Source: Muscardinus avellanarius
Taxonomy: Eukaryota > Chordata > Mammalia > Rodentia > Gliridae
Reading direction: 5' to 3'
Length of the DNA stretch: 64,000 nt
Assembly (NCBI GenBank): GCA_963383645.1
Contig: OY726560.1
Span: 81,449,593-81,513,592 of the forward strand
The translations under genes and the position numbers were made by a program. Positions 13,818-24,862 of this stretch are shown here, in pieces (within the stretch, counting starts at the first letter, position 1; each line of letters begins with the position of its first letter). The notes below the pieces were generated by a model. That model searched no databases and was not told the DNA's origin. It saw only the letters and a program-made list of their open reading frames with translations.

Positions 13818-16027
13818 CTGTCCTGAAATCATTTAATTTGGCATGTTTTTGTGCATATTTAATATTCTATTCAATTTATATGTACTTCAGTATTCATAGT
13901 GGCACTTCCTCCTTATGATACTTCATGATATTTCATTATTTAATGGTATTTAGTTAATATTTTTGTTATTAAAATACTACATAATCACTGATATTTTTTG
14001 AAAAATAAAAACTATGAACGTGTTAGCAGAAATTCTTTAAATTTAATGTTACAGAGTTCTTTAGTACATATTATTTTCCTTTTCTTCAAGTCTTGTGCTT
14101 TTTATCAATGTTGAACATTTTAAATTAAATAAGTTCACAAAATATGGTGTTTTAAAAATTCCCTGACAGTATCTTGTCAAAACATGCCACTTAAACTTAC
14201 ATAAATTTTCTATTAGAGAAAATCTTTATCTTGTAACTTAACTTCCATGACCATTCTTTAAGTAGCCCCTAAATCCATTTTACCACATTTATTTATTTAG
14301 GAAAATTAATGATTACTGTAATCTGTATTTTGAGTTTCAAGAATGTGTGTGGGATATTAGGAAAACTGGTAAATGAAATATTATATATTACCACTGGAGG
14401 GTAGTGTTTCCAATTTATTTTTTTTGCAGATGATTAAGATGAATTTACTCTGATAAATCACACTAGTCAAATGTGACATGGTTTTTTGTAATCTTATTTT
14501 GATAATTCCAAACAACCCCTCAAAAATTTGTCTTAGTGACTCACTGGAGACATTGAATGGATTTATTTATTTTTTAATTCAAATTCTTTTCTTTAGCCCA
14601 TTATTCCTATGTTTACACAAAATATTCGAGAAGGATTTAGATCACTTGGAGGAACAAGTAAGTTCTGATTCATATGGTTTTTAATCATAATGCAATATTT
14701 AAAATATTTGCGCTTTTGAATTCTGTAGGCATCTATTGAATTATTCGCCTTAAAATGGATATATCACTTAGATGTTTTTCTATATAAAGTCTAAATAACT
14801 GGTTCTAAGTAATGGCAGTTCTTAGATGTTACGTTTTTGTTAAGAGTAGCATAAACATGCTGAAGCTTATTTGTAATGGGCTTTTTATATTTAAAAAAAA
14901 TTTTTTTTTGTAGAACTGGAGATTCTCCCTCTGAGGTATACCACCACTCTCCTTTTTTATTTTAAGTGCTTAGCTCATGTTGATGAAGGTTAGAACAAAT
15001 TTATATACTATCTTTTAAACTCAAACATGAAGAAATTAGTTTTAAAAGTGGATGGCACGACATATAGAACTAAAATGAGCAACCTAATCTCAAAAGAGAT
15101 GTCATTTGCCTTGGTTTATTGCTGTAATTTCTTTTTTCTTTTTTTTTTTTTTTTTTTGCGGGTCTGGGGGATGGAACCAGAAGCATTTGACCTCTGAGCT
15201 ACACCCCCTGCCCAATTCTTTATTCTTTTTTTTAAATTTTAATTTAATTTAATTATTATTTTTTTTGGTGGTACTAGGGGTGGAACCCAGAAGCTTTCTA
15301 CCTCCAAGCTACACTCCCAGACCTATTTTATATTTTATTTGGAAACAGGGTCTCACTAAATTGCTGAGAGCCTGGCTTGCTGAGTAGCTGAGGCTGGCTT
15401 CGAACCTCTGCAATCTTCCTGTCTTAGCCTCCCAAGCGCAGGGATTACAAGCGTGCGCCACCATGCCCAGCTTTATTCTTTATTTTGAAACAGGGTCTCA
15501 CTAAGTTGCGGAGGGCCTCACTAAGTAGCTGAGGCTGTCTGCAAACCATGATCCTCCAGTCTCAGCCTCCCAAATGCTGGGATTACAAGCATGCGCCACC
15601 ATGCCTGGCTTGTAATTTCTTTTTTTAAAATTTTTTGAATAATATATTTACATTGTTATTCATTTCATCTGCCTTTAATTTACTGATTAAAAATAAACTT
15701 TTAATCCAGTTATAGAGATGACAAAAATTGAACTTGTTTTTTCTTTGCAATATGTTTTCTTATTTTGAAATTTTGCTTTTGTTCTTTATGGCTTGTATAT
15801 CATTTTCAATGACTTATATTTAATATTCCTAGCACTATTTATTTTTGGAGGAGAGTCCTGAGAATTGAACCTGGGGGCATTCTACCTCCAAGCTACACCT
15901 CCAGCCCATTTTTATTATTTATTTTGAAATAAAGTCTTGATAAGTAGCTGAGGCTGAACTGGAACCTGTAATTCATCTCAGCCTCCCAAGTACTGGGAAT
16001 ACAGACAGGAACTACCATGCCTAGTTG

Positions 16028-16075
<48 letters not shown>

Positions 16076-18803
16076 TACTATTATCACCATCATAATTATT
16101 ATTGTTTCTGTCTACATGCATCATCTTTTTTAGAGAGTTCTGAATTGCTATTTTTTCTCTTTTTTTGCAGTACTGGGGATGGAACCCAGGGGCATTCTAC
16201 TTCTGAGTTACACACCCAGCCCTATTTTTTATTCTTTCTTTTGAAACAGGGTCTCACTGAGTTGCAAAGGGCCTCACTAAGTAGCTGAGGCTGTCTGTGA
16301 ATCACGATCCTCCTGTCTCAGCTTCCCAAATGCTGGGATTACAAGCATTCACCACCATGCCTGGTTGTATTTTTTCTTTTGTACGTCAGGTTGCTATTTT
16401 ATTTTGATTTTCCATTATGATTTTTTAGTTTTAGTCTTTGTTTTTTAAAATTTAAAAATGGAATGCAGGTTGCTAAGATAGTTAACTTTTGGTGTGGAAT
16501 TCTTTTTTTTCTCTCAACCTATTTCCTTATAATTTAAATGTCAAACCAGAAATTATTTCTTTAAATATAAATTTTAATAAATTTTTACTGCTTTTTAAAT
16601 GTGTGTCAACCTAAAAGCTCAATATCTCAAAAATTAGTATCTCGTGATTTTTTTTTAGTGTTACTTTGGGTCTGATGGTGTATTTTGTATATTTATTAGG
16701 TAAACATTATTTTCAACTTTTAATATGATATATGCCTATCTAGTCCAAGTGGCTTACCTTTTATGGGGTCCTTTCTGTTTATGTTTTTTTATTAGTCCAT
16801 CTGTTTATGCTTTATTTTTGCTACTTTTTATTTAATTTTTAAAAATTTCATTCTTGGTCATTAGTATTATTAATTCTTGCTTTAATGTATTTTATTTTTC
16901 CTAACTTACAGTAGTAGTTTTTAGTCTTTGTGCAGTTTACCATGCATGTAATCACGTATTTCTATACATTTATTTTATGTCTCTTTTTTTTCCCTCCTTG
17001 ATTTTTTATTTACATAAGTCACTTATTTTGACTTTTTAGCTTTTTTGGAGTGCTATGGTGCTAGGGATTGAACCCAGGGACATTCTACCTCTGAGATACA
17101 CCTCCAGCTTTATTTTATTTTTTTATTTTGAAATACAGTCTCCTAGGTTGTTGAGAATCTCACTACTTGCTAGAACGGTCTTCAATCCTGCAATCCCTCC
17201 TGTCTCAGCTTCCCAGTACTGAGATTACAAGTGTGAGCCACCATGCCCACCTAGCTCCCAGTTTTTGGTTGCAGTCTTTACCCTTATTTTGGTTTGTCCT
17301 TTTAGATTTGCATATTTTAAAAAATCTTAAGCCTTTTTGAAAATTAATATACTTTTTAGACTAATGGGAAAAATTGAGCAGAGACTATAAGGAGTTTTCA
17401 TATATTTTCTCTCTTATAATTTTTCCTATTATTAATATTGTGCATTTAGTGCAATACTTTTGTTACAATCAAGTAAAAGTTCATCCTTTAAAAATATATT
17501 GTACTATTTGTACTGTATTTGTTCTGTTGTATCCTTTAGTAAAATATTGCTTCTGAGTCATACTTTGTGCTACCTTTTCTGTTAAGTCTTGTATGATTAA
17601 TTTGAATATTTATAATTATATGCTTAAAACATTTAACTAATAAAAATGATTTTATATTCTTTATACAGGGTTATTTAGGTGGCTTTATGAAAAATTCCGC
17701 TATCCATTTGCTCCAATATATGGGGGGTTTCCAGTGAAGTTACGAACCTACTTAGGTGATCCCATTCCATATGATCCAGAGATAACAGCAGAAGAATTAG
17801 CTGAAAAGGTAAATTATTTTTTCTTTCTTTTGAAAGATTTTCATTTTCAATTATTGTTTTTAAAATGTCATCATTCGCTGTGTGTGATGGGGCACTCTTG
17901 TAATGCCCGCGCTTGGGAGGCGGAGACAGGAGTATCACGCAGGTTCAAACCCAGCCGCGCTGGCTAAGAGACCCTTTTTCCAAATAAAAATATAAAAATA
18001 GGTCTGGGAGTGTAGCCCGGAAATAGAAGGGTTTCCAGGAACCCCAGTACCACACACACACACAAAAAGTCATTATTCATTTACATATGTATTCTACTAG
18101 CATGTTCTCTGTCAGTGGTTCTTAGCCTGTCATTTTGCCCATAGCACATGCTTGGCAATGTCTAGAGATGTTTTTATGTTCACTGTGGGCAGAAGTTGGG
18201 AAAGGTGTTGCTACAGGCCTGTAGTGACAGGAGGCCAGGGATAGAATTCACAGTCACTTTCAGGGCATCTAGGAGTATATTATTGTGTGCAGGTGTCTGG
18301 AAATACTGGTGTGGAGTTAGGGAAGGAAGTCACAGTTGGTGATGATGACTCAGAAGTCATTTGCTCTGAGGTGATCTTGAGCTTGACAAGGCAGGTCAGC
18401 TAGAGAAAGAGGCAGACTGAAGAGCACTTAAGGCAGGAGGAAGAGCACCTAAGGACTAAGCCAAGGAAGGAGAACACCAAAGGGAACTGGCAGAAGTAAA
18501 TTTGTGTGATAAAAGTCAGTGACTAAAGGTGTGTTTTGATTTTAGTTTTGTTTTTGTTTTCCAGAACTGGGGATTGAACCCAGGGGCATTTTACTTTTGA
18601 GCTACACCCCTGTCCCTGTTTTTTATTCTTTATTTTGAAACAGTCTCATTAAGTTGCGGAGGGCCTCACTACGTAGCTGAGGTTGGCTGCGAACCTGCGA
18701 TCCTCCTGTCTCAGCCTCACAATTGATGGAATTACAAGCATGTGCCACCAGGCCTGGCTCAGAGTTTTGTTTTCAGTTAACTAATTATGTAATTAATTAG
18801 TAT

Positions 18804-18853
<50 letters not shown>

Positions 18854-20655
18854 GGGGATTATACTCCAAGAGCATTCTACCTCCAAGCCAAAACCCTGGC
18901 CTAATTTTATTTTATTTTTTTTGAAACAGGATCTTGTTAAGTTGCTGACAGTCTTGCTATATTGCAGAGGCTGCCCTTGAATTTACGATTCTCCTGTCTC
19001 AGCTTTCCAAGTACTGGGATCACAGGTGTGTACTACCATGCCTGACTGGTGAGGGTTTTAAAAATGTGAGAATGATCAGTAATAGCTTTTACAAAGAGAT
19101 CAAGGAAAATGAGGATGAGAAAAGACCATTCAGTATTGCAATTACACTTTGATAATAAAAGACTACAAAAAAACATGTGCCATGTTACTTAATAAGAAAA
19201 TAGAATGAATATATTTTGATTATGACTATTGTCGTTTTTGGTATCTATAGTAGTCTGATTTATTTTTAAAATTTAAATTGTGGTAGAAAACATAAATTTA
19301 CCATAGTAACCATTTTAAAACATGCAGTTCAGCTCTGATAAGTACATTCATATTTTATATTTACAAATTTTGTGAGAAGGCATTTGATTCATTGACTTAA
19401 TTTTTATTATCTAGTATATAAGGTTCAGTTTCTCTTATACACATTTTATTTTTTGCATTTGAGTATTGAGTTTTCCCAGGACCATTGCTGAAGGTCCTGC
19501 ACTGTTTTCACTGTGTGGTGTTGATACTTGGGTAAAGATCATTTAACCATAATACATGAGGTTTTATCTCTAGGCTCTATCATATTTGGTTGGTCTGTTT
19601 GTCTTTATGCCAGAAGAACACCATTCATAGTGTCCTTTGAACTAAGGATTTGTGATTCCTGTAGCTTTATTCTTCTTTTTCAAGATTGATTAGGCTAGTC
19701 TGGATTCCTTCTAATTCTATATGAATTTTATAGTTTTTTCTGTTTGTATTAAAAATGCCACTGGGACTTTGGTAGGGATTATATTGAATCTGTAGAGTGC
19801 TCTGGGCAGTATGGACATCCAGTTCATGAATATGGATCTTCCTACTTTTTATGTTTTCTTTAAAATTTTTTAGCAAGTTTCGTAGTTTTTAATGTCCAAA
19901 TCTTTCTCCTGTCCAGTTAAAAATATTCCTAGATAACTTTATCATTTTGATGCTATTGTTTTCTTAATTTTCTTTTCTATTGTTCATTGGGATTTTTTCT
20001 TATTTTCTATTTCTGTTTTTTTATTGTTCATTGTTAGTATATAGAGACAACTGGTTTTCAAGTGCTGATTTTATATCCCACAACTTTGTCAAACTTATTA
20101 GTTCTGTCTTCTCTGGAATCTTTAGAGTTTTCTACATATAAGATCATTTCATTTGCAGGAATAATTTTACTCTTTTTCTCCATATACAGGGTGATTTAAT
20201 CTTCATATAAGCTCTATTACTGTTTTACACATAAGGAAACTGGGGTTTCATTCAGCATTCCTAAGTTATGCTGTGCTAACAGACATCACAGAATGTCAGG
20301 CTTATGGCACTAACACTTACTTTTTATTGATGATGTACTTCCCCCTGAGGTTCAACTGTAGCTTTATGTCCATGTCTTCATTGCTTTGGGGTTTCAGCCA
20401 ATTGGAAAGCCTCATGGGGAATGCCGCCACTTGCATGGTGGAGGGAGAGAGTTGGGAGTGGAGCGTGGGATTGCCCTTGAAGGTTGTGTGGACCTGGCCC
20501 GATAAAAGTACATTAAAAAAATAAAAATAGCTTTTTTGTTTTCTTTTTAGACAAAGAATGCTGTTCAAGCTTTGATTGATAAACACCAAAGGTTACCAGG
20601 AAACATCATGAGTGCTTTATTAGAACGTTTTCATAAGAAACAAAAAGTCAACTAG
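2916..20655 (+). CDS. TMEM68: TMEM68, C-terminal coding part (five exons, spliced)
   Basis: The coding parts are 2916-3080, 6206-6399, 14597-14657, 17669-17808 and 20551-20655. Together they give about 220 residues ending KKQKVN-stop, roughly the last two thirds of a protein of about 320 residues; the N-terminal membrane-anchor exons lie upstream of the window. TMEM68 is an ER membrane protein of the glycerolipid acyltransferase superfamily, linked in the literature to triacylglycerol synthesis. Visible hallmarks are an acyltransferase His/Asp block (YHGAIPID, His codon 2975-2977, Asp codon 2993-2995) and a second block SPGGVREA at 6298-6321. Exon phases (2/1, 2/0, 0/1, 2/0, 0) join without a stop or shift, so the gene looks functional. 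Introns 2 and 3 carry several kilobases of transposon DNA. Identification is from remembered family sequence and is strong. Confidence 0.95.
3305..3470 (-). repeat. B1-dID SINE, antisense, truncated
   Basis: Has a T run at 3309-3326 and an ID half. The B1 half is lost after 'catcctcctgtttc'. Confidence 0.7.
3490..3650 (+). repeat. Truncated SINE running into a CA microsatellite
   Basis: The B1-like half 'gctaggcgtggtggtgcatgc' ends at 'ctttgcaactca' and is replaced by about 25 CA units (3598-3650). Confidence 0.8.
3680..3920 (-). repeat. Two SINE remnants, antisense
   Basis: A B1-like fragment (3690-3813) is followed by an ID-like fragment (3840-3920, 'ggtggtactccagagcaaatc'). Confidence 0.55.
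3921..4940. other. AT-rich unique intron sequence
   Basis: Nothing recognisable beyond ordinary AT-rich intron. Confidence 0.4.
4944..5160 (-). repeat. B1-dID SINE, antisense
   Basis: Complete from 'ggtactgggggtggaatcc' to 'caccatgcccggct'. Confidence 0.85.
5605..5712 (+). repeat. MIR fossil
   Basis: Core-like text 'gctatgtgactttgtgcatg...cttaatttcag' matches the MIR consensus pattern around 'tgtgaccttgggcaag'. Confidence 0.6.
5764..5990 (+). repeat. B1-dID SINE
   Basis: Diverged B1 and ID halves ending in a CATA-type tail at 5957-5988. Confidence 0.8.
6206..6399 (+). CDS. TMEM68: TMEM68 exon with the SPGGVRE block
   Basis: The acceptor is 'ttctacag' (to 6205) and the donor gtaagt starts at 6400. 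It encodes GFSLLLDVFCALHGPREK... through SPGGVREALISDETYNIVWGH to QVAIDAQV. The SPGGVRE segment corresponds to the substrate-binding block (FPEGTRS-like) of related acyltransferases. It enters in phase after the split Gly and leaves in phase 0. Confidence 0.95.
6638..7004 (-). repeat. B1-dID SINE split by an inverted intronic segment
   Basis: The ID half is at 6638-6720 and the B1 half resumes at about 6920 ('gggctggctttgaacctg'). The intervening DNA is one arm of an inverted duplication (see 6726-6893). Confidence 0.7.
6726..6893 (+). repeat. Inverted duplication, left arm
   Basis: Reverse complement of 7498-7667 with only a few differences over about 168 bp (e.g. 'gctattaggcagctgatcac' here, its complement there). 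Confidence 0.9.
7022..7090. repeat. TTTA/TTTG tetranucleotide repeat
   Basis: Alternating TTTA and TTTG units directly before an antisense SINE, probably expanded from its tail. Confidence 0.9.
7082..7290 (-). repeat. B1-dID SINE, antisense
   Basis: Complete copy between the TTTA run and 'caccatgcccggct'. Confidence 0.85.
7498..7667 (-). repeat. Inverted duplication, right arm
   Basis: Partner of 6726-6893. The arms are separated by about 600 bp containing SINE sequence. Confidence 0.9.
7668..8220. other. Unique intron sequence
   Basis: No repeat or exon recognised. Confidence 0.4.
8222..8312 (+). repeat. L2-like 3' end fossil
   Basis: 'cttcttgagaacaagga...tttcagcatttgttgaattta' resembles the common L2 3' tail. 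The L1 derivative inserted at its 3' end. Confidence 0.45.
8313..11085 (-). mobile_element. L1 derivative with ORF1 only (ORF2 deleted)
   Basis: Read on the minus strand it has the full L1 5' end (the YY1-type 'gggaagatggcgacc' at 11063-11080), a 5'UTR, a decayed ORF1 ending at about 9375, then directly 3'UTR and an A-tail (T run from 8313). The whole of ORF2 is absent. It is flanked by perfect 15-bp duplications TTTAACTGACTTTTT at 8298-8312 and 11086-11100, so it inserted in, or close to, this form or lost ORF2 later. Its 3'UTR holds an ORF2-like segment in the opposite direction (about 8690-9360). Confidence 0.9.
8690..9360 (+). repeat. Inverted ORF2-like segment in the L1 3'UTR
   Basis: Plus-strand reading resembles L1 ORF2 C-terminal text such as 'IIET' and 'KGRYINHWS'. 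It is homologous in reverse to 52738-53280 inside the younger L1. Confidence 0.75.
11101..11689. other. AT-rich unique intron sequence
   Basis: Nothing recognised. Confidence 0.4.
11690..11870 (+). repeat. MIR fossil
   Basis: Contains 'acagatgaggagactcaggc' and 'ggtcacacagcaaggcagc', close to the MIR core. Confidence 0.85.
12088..12178 (+). repeat. ID-like monomer SINE
   Basis: 'gggctgagggtatagctcag' with a tRNA-like box A and an A-rich tail, without a B1 half. Confidence 0.8.
12430..12560 (+). repeat. MIR fossil, weak
   Basis: 'acatgaagaaagtgaggcatgg' followed by 'taaattacttgtct' resembles a diverged MIR core. Confidence 0.5.
12561..13380. other. Unique intron sequence
   Basis: No exon or repeat recognised; a short AT palindromic run lies at 13075-13130. 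Confidence 0.4.
13395..13600 (-). repeat. L2-like fossil
   Basis: 'ccaggtgttgtactaggtgc' and 'gctatagcagtgaaaaaaca' resemble the L2 tail region in antisense. Confidence 0.45.
13769..13814. repeat. CA microsatellite
   Basis: About 23 CA units. Confidence 0.95.
13815..14596. other. AT-rich intron before the 61-bp exon
   Basis: No repeats identified; ends in a polypyrimidine tract. Confidence 0.4.
14597..14657 (+). CDS. TMEM68: TMEM68 61-bp exon
   Basis: The acceptor is 'ttctttag' (to 14596) and the donor gtaagt starts at 14658. It encodes PIIPMFTQNIREGFRSLGGT plus the first base of an Arg codon. The 8.2-kb upstream intron contains the ORF1-only L1 derivative at 8313-11085. Confidence 0.93.
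15135..15612 (-). repeat. Nested antisense SINEs
   Basis: An outer B1-dID copy (15135-15232 and 15472-15612) is interrupted by an inner complete copy (about 15255-15470). Confidence 0.8.
15839..16027 (-). repeat. B1-dID SINE, antisense
   Basis: From 'tttttggaggagagtcctga' to 'ctaccatgcctagt'. Confidence 0.8.
16028..16110. repeat. ATT microsatellite
   Basis: About 16 uninterrupted TTA units, then imperfect ones. Confidence 0.95.
16150..16366 (-). repeat. B1-dID SINE, antisense
   Basis: Complete, ending 'caccaccatgcctggt'. Confidence 0.85.
16367..17040. other. AT-rich intron sequence
   Basis: No repeat recognised with confidence. Confidence 0.35.
17042..17255 (-). repeat. B1-dID SINE, antisense
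   Basis: Diverged copy ending 'ccaccatgcccacct'. Confidence 0.8.
17669..17808 (+). CDS. TMEM68: TMEM68 penultimate coding exon
   Basis: The acceptor is 'ttatacag' (to 17668) and the donor gtaaat starts at 17809. It completes the split Arg and encodes LFRWLYEKFRYPFAPIYGGFPVKLRTYLGDPIPYDPEITAEELAEK in 140 bp, ending in phase 0. Confidence 0.95.
17877..18066 (+). repeat. B1-dID SINE, diverged
   Basis: B1 half with 'ggttcaaacccagccgcgct' and ID half ending in CACACA. Confidence 0.7.
18112..18290 (+). repeat. MER5A-like hAT-Charlie fossil
   Basis: 'cagtggttcttagcctgtca', 'ggcaatgtctagagatgttt' and 'aggaggccagggata' follow the MER5A consensus order. Confidence 0.75.
18545..18762 (-). repeat. B1-dID SINE, antisense
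   Basis: Complete from 'ccagaactggggattgaacc' to 'gccaccaggcctggct'. Confidence 0.85.
18805..19050 (-). repeat. TG microsatellite and antisense SINE
   Basis: About 22 TG units at 18807-18850 followed by a diverged B1-dID copy. Confidence 0.8.
19270..19375 (-). repeat. Ancient L1 3'UTR-like fragment
   Basis: 'aatttaccatagtaaccatt...acatgcagttcag' is typical of old mammalian L1 3'UTRs in antisense. Confidence 0.5.
19376..20165 (-). mobile_element. Ancient L1 fragment (ORF2 part)
   Basis: In antisense it carries the familiar ORF2 region around 'aaaaatgccactgggactt' and 'ggacatccagttcatgaat', and further on 'ccacaactttgtcaaactta'. Heavily diverged. Confidence 0.8.
20551..20655 (+). CDS. TMEM68: TMEM68 last coding exon and stop
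   Basis: The acceptor 'ttctttttag' ends at 20550. The exon encodes TKNAVQALIDKHQRLPGN... to FHKKQKVN and stops at TAG 20653-20655. Confidence 0.95.
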   Translation, partial: TKNAVQALIDKHQRLPGNIMSALLERFHKKQKVN

Positions 20656-21860
20656 AAGATGATTTAACACATGTATACTAATACCTTTACAACTATGGTA
20701 CTGTCTTATGTTTTATAGGTCCTATAACTAGTATTTTTAAAAATCATGCTAATAAGTCTCTTTCTTAGAAATTGTCTAAATGTATAGTGTCAATTTTGTC
20801 TTGCAGTCAGTTGTGTCAAATTTAATCAGTAGCTTGTACGTGCTTAATGATTCAGAAAATGGGCAAATTTTATTTGTAAACTCCCAATATATGATAAACA
20901 TGGATTCTTGAAGTTAAATTTTTAATAACAGATGTTGAGGTAAAACAAACATTTATGAATAATGTATCTTAATTTCTATATCTGTTCTATTGAGCTAATT
21001 TTGAGAGTGGGTATAAGATAGGGTATAGTGCAGTTGTATAAGTTAGGAAAATACTGCTTTTAAATCTTTCCCTCATTTTCTTGATGATTTTGGGCAAGTC
21101 ATATAATATTTTTTTGCCTGAGCATATTACTTTTTAAAATATAATACTATGGTGGAGAACATTATTTTAAGTTCTTTGTAATTAATGTGATTAATGACTG
21201 TTGAACTGAGTTAAACAATATCAAAATTCTTTAGGAATTCTGTATATATATTGTCCATTAGATGTTTAAATTATTTCTTTAGATATGATGTCCAGTTGCC
21301 AAGCACAAAGAAAGAAATGTACTGTTTTCAAATTGAAAAAAAAAGAGATGAGGAAAAACACAACTTCTAATGATTATCTTTAGTATTTATTATATTCTTT
21401 CTTTATAAACAAACAATATAGGGTACATTGTCAGCCCAGTAGTATGGCATTTAATAGTGCAAAAATGAAGCCGGGCGTGGTGGTGCACGCTTGTAATCCC
21501 AGCATTCGGGAGGCTGAGACCGGAGGATCACGTTTCCTGGAGAGCCTCAGCTACTTAGTGAGGCCCTCTGCAACTCAGTGAGACCTGGTTTCAAAATAAA
21601 GAATAAAAAATAAGGCAGGGGATAAGCCTGGACGGAGGTCAAATGCCCCTGGGTTCCATCCCCAGATCCGCAAAAAAACCAAAAAGTGAAAATCGCTGTT
21701 ATGCTCTGGATTTTGTGTTAGAAGCTGAATGTGAGCTAAATAAAGTAGAACTAAAGGAAAAACTGCTTCTGCTCAATATCATGGCTCATTTAGTTTGACT
21801 TTGTAACCATTCAAATAGTTTATTGTTTCAATAAAAATATACTTGAATGATGAGTTTCTG
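20656..21860 (+). other. TMEM68: TMEM68 3'UTR (probable extent)
   Basis: AT-rich sequence follows the stop codon. Candidate poly(A) signals AATAAA occur at 21739-21744 and 21830-21835, with a later one at 22076-22081. A sense-oriented SINE (21469-21685) lies inside. Which signal is used cannot be told from sequence alone. Confidence 0.6.
21469..21685 (+). repeat. B1-dID SINE in the TMEM68 3'UTR
   Basis: Well preserved, sense orientation, A-rich tail at 21675-21686. Confidence 0.85.
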
Positions 21861-24160
21861 TGTACACAAAGCCTTCTGAAAAGCTAATGGCTGTTGATTG
21901 GTTGTCTCTTTAAAAAAATCAATTTCAAAAGGTTTTTAAACAGAAGAGTACCTGAAATCAAATGCAGTACCTCTTTCCTCCCCCTTTTTAATGTTAATTG
22001 GGTTTTGTACAAATTTTGTATTACAAATGGATATTTATGATGTGTATAAAAATATGTAAAATTAAACAATGTAAAAATAAAAGTAAAGTGCAATTGCAAT
22101 ATTTCCTGTGAAATTGCATGTGACAATTTCTTATTTTAAGGTGAAATTTTTGTTTGACTTTACACATTTCTTATCAATAATAATTTCCTTTATCTTTACC
22201 ACAATGAATAAACCTTACTTCCCAATGCTATAAATGTAGTTAAATTTAAATTTCAGTGAAGTCAATTCACTATTTTGTCTTTTTAGACCCTACAATAGTA
22301 AACAACACTTATTCAAAATTGATAAATATTTCAAGAGTAGATGAGTAACTGATCATAAAGTAAATGAAAAATCTGTTTTGAGGAAACAGGTGAATTTTAA
22401 AGACTGAAGTATGAACTTCATTTGTTGCTAATGTGGCAAAAGATATTATTTTTGCAGTCTACATTTTATTATTTTTACTGAGAAATTTTTTGTTACTTGA
22501 TACATAAACTATCAGGTGGGCTTCCTATCTAGATTGATAATTTTAATCCCATATATGAGTTAAGGAATATGACCGAATATGAAAGTATAAATAGTAATGG
22601 GGTGGAAGTCCATTTGGGCTGGATGCATTTTTAGGCAGTGCTCACAGTTGGATCCTGATACTGGCATGAAAGGACTTTTTCCAGAAACATGAATTTAGAG
22701 AACTTTTAGGGGAAATTTTTCTTACCCTTTTTAAAACACTTTCACTTTGAAACATTGTCATATTTATAATTTTGCATTAATGGAGCAAAGTTATCCCCCG
22801 AGTATTCTCCATCCAGGTTCACCAATTGTTAATGCCACTTTTGTTTTATTCTCTTTCTCTACTCCTTTTCCTCTCTCCTCATATCTATAAATTTCTTTCT
22901 CCTGAGTCATCTGATGGTTACATCACATTTAACATTTCTCTTATTGCTCTCTTGCCTGGGAAGTCATTCATTTGCAGATTCACAGAATAATGATCAATAC
23001 CAGGAAATTGTTTATTGTTCTAAGTATAATCTACAGACCATATTTTAAGTTCAATATTTCTTCTTGATCCAGTTTTTCTTCTTGATCATTATTCATAGCA
23101 TGATCACACATTGCACTTAGTTTTTCTTTTTGGTCTTCTTTAATCTGGAGAGAATCAGTTGTTAATGATAAGATTTTTGGAAAGGAGGGATTTCGTAGAT
23201 AAGCTCTCAGTTTGACTTTGGCTTGAAACTTTAAGATTTGACTTAAGTCATATATTATTCCAAAAAGACAGCATGAATAACATCGTGGATTCCTCCAGTA
23301 AATTGACTCAGGAGGCACATGCTGGTTTGTGTCATTCATAGTGGTGATAATTTGATTAGCTGATTAAAATGGCTCGCACCAGTTTCTTCCCTGAAAGTTA
23401 TTGTTTTCCCCTTTGTAATGAGCAAGATTTTGGATACTCTGAGACTTCTTATATTTGATCCGTACCAGCTTTTCACTCACTGGTTTTAGCATCCTTTGAA
23501 TTAATTTTTGCCTGAATAAATTATTACCTTGGAAGTCCAAGAGTGTGATTGTTCTGACTCTTGTGTTTATTAGTTGGTAGTCTGTAAGGAAGAGCTTTTT
23601 AGGTTGGATACAAGGGATTCATCTTGTATTCAAAATGTTATACTTCTAAGTCATGCGATCCTTATGTGAAGCTTATAGCACTTAAAATCCCTGAAATAGT
23701 GAGATATTCTTATATTTGTATGTGGTTATTTTAAAAATACTTATTATTTTTATTATAAAATATATATTACATCAAAGTTACTATAGGCTGATATTATCTG
23801 ATCATAATAACTGGTTGCAGCAACTCTGATCCCTTCCTCCAGGCGCCTCCCTCTAGGTGGCAGTTGCCCTTTGTTTTCTCCAGTTTCTCTGCAGGGGCTG
23901 TGATGTGCTAAAGATAACCAGTGACCCAAACCAACCCCCTTTGGCTTCTCAAACCCAGCTTCCATGCTTGCCAGAACTTGGCAGGCTATGTCAGCTTCCT
24001 CTCCTATAAATGGTACTCGTACCCCATCTTTTGGGGCTGATGCCATTTTGTCCTAAGTCCATCTGTTGGCAGATGTTATAATAATATTTTGCTCTCCAAT
24101 CCTCGTCCAGCCTGGTTTGTCTCGGCACTCAACCTAAAAGTTTTCTCTCTCCTTCCCTCT
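21861..24160. other. Intergenic, mostly unidentified
   Basis: AT-rich sequence downstream of TMEM68. Two minus-strand open frames (23031-23339, 102 codons; 23753-24046, 97 codons) have no family resemblance that I recognise. Confidence 0.35.
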
Positions 24161-24164
24161 CTCT

Positions 24165-24261
24165 CTTTTTTCTTTTTGGTATTGGGGATGGGGATTGAAC
24201 ACAAGGCATTCCACCTCTGAGTTATACCCCTAGCAATATATGTTATGCCCCGATTTTTTAC

Positions 24262-24318
<57 letters not shown>

Positions 24319-24672
24319 GTACTGGGGATGGAACCCAGGGGTGTTCTACCTTCAAGCTACATCCCCAGCCCAATTTTATTATTTTATTTTAGTGAAACAG
24401 GGTCATACTTGGTGAAACAGGGTCTCACTAAAAGTGCTGAGTCTGGCTATGAAGTTGCAATCCTCCTGTCTTGAGCCTCCCAAGAACTGGGGTTATAAGC
24501 ATTGCCACCACACCCTACTCCCCAGCCCTATTTTATTTTTTATTTTAAAACAGGGTCTTGCTGAGTTGCTGAAGGTCTTGCTAAATTGCTGAGGCTGCCC
24601 AGGAACCTGTGATCTCCTGTCTGAGCTTTCCAAGTACTGGAATTACAAGCATGCACCAACACACCCGGCTCA
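24165..24672 (-). repeat. Three antisense SINE pieces with a TG microsatellite
   Basis: An ID-like piece (24170-24235), TG repeat (24267-24316), a B1-dID copy (24317-24515) and a second partial copy (24515-24671). Confidence 0.75.
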
Positions 24673-24862
24673 AAGTTACCATTTTAACCCCTTTTAAGTG
24701 TATGATTCACTGTGTGTGAGACCAACACCACTAATCCATTTTGGAGCTTTTTCATTATTCTAAACAGACTCTACCTATCAAATAGTAACTCTTCCATTTC
24801 TCCCTCTGGTAACTTTTGTTCTACTTTCTGTCCAAAATCTTGGCTCTTGCCTTGACTACCAG

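Noticed and set aside
15893..16288. Poly-Asn and poly-Ile frames
   Set aside because: Translation of the ATT microsatellite next to antisense SINEs.
23031..23339. 102-codon minus-strand frame downstream of TMEM68
   Set aside because: A phrase in it (VKLRAYL.NP) loosely resembles TMEM68 VKLRTYLGDP, but the rest does not; treated as chance.
23753..24046. 97-codon minus-strand frame starting MASAPKDG
   Set aside because: Starts with a plausible Met context but shows no known domain and ends in AT-rich noise.
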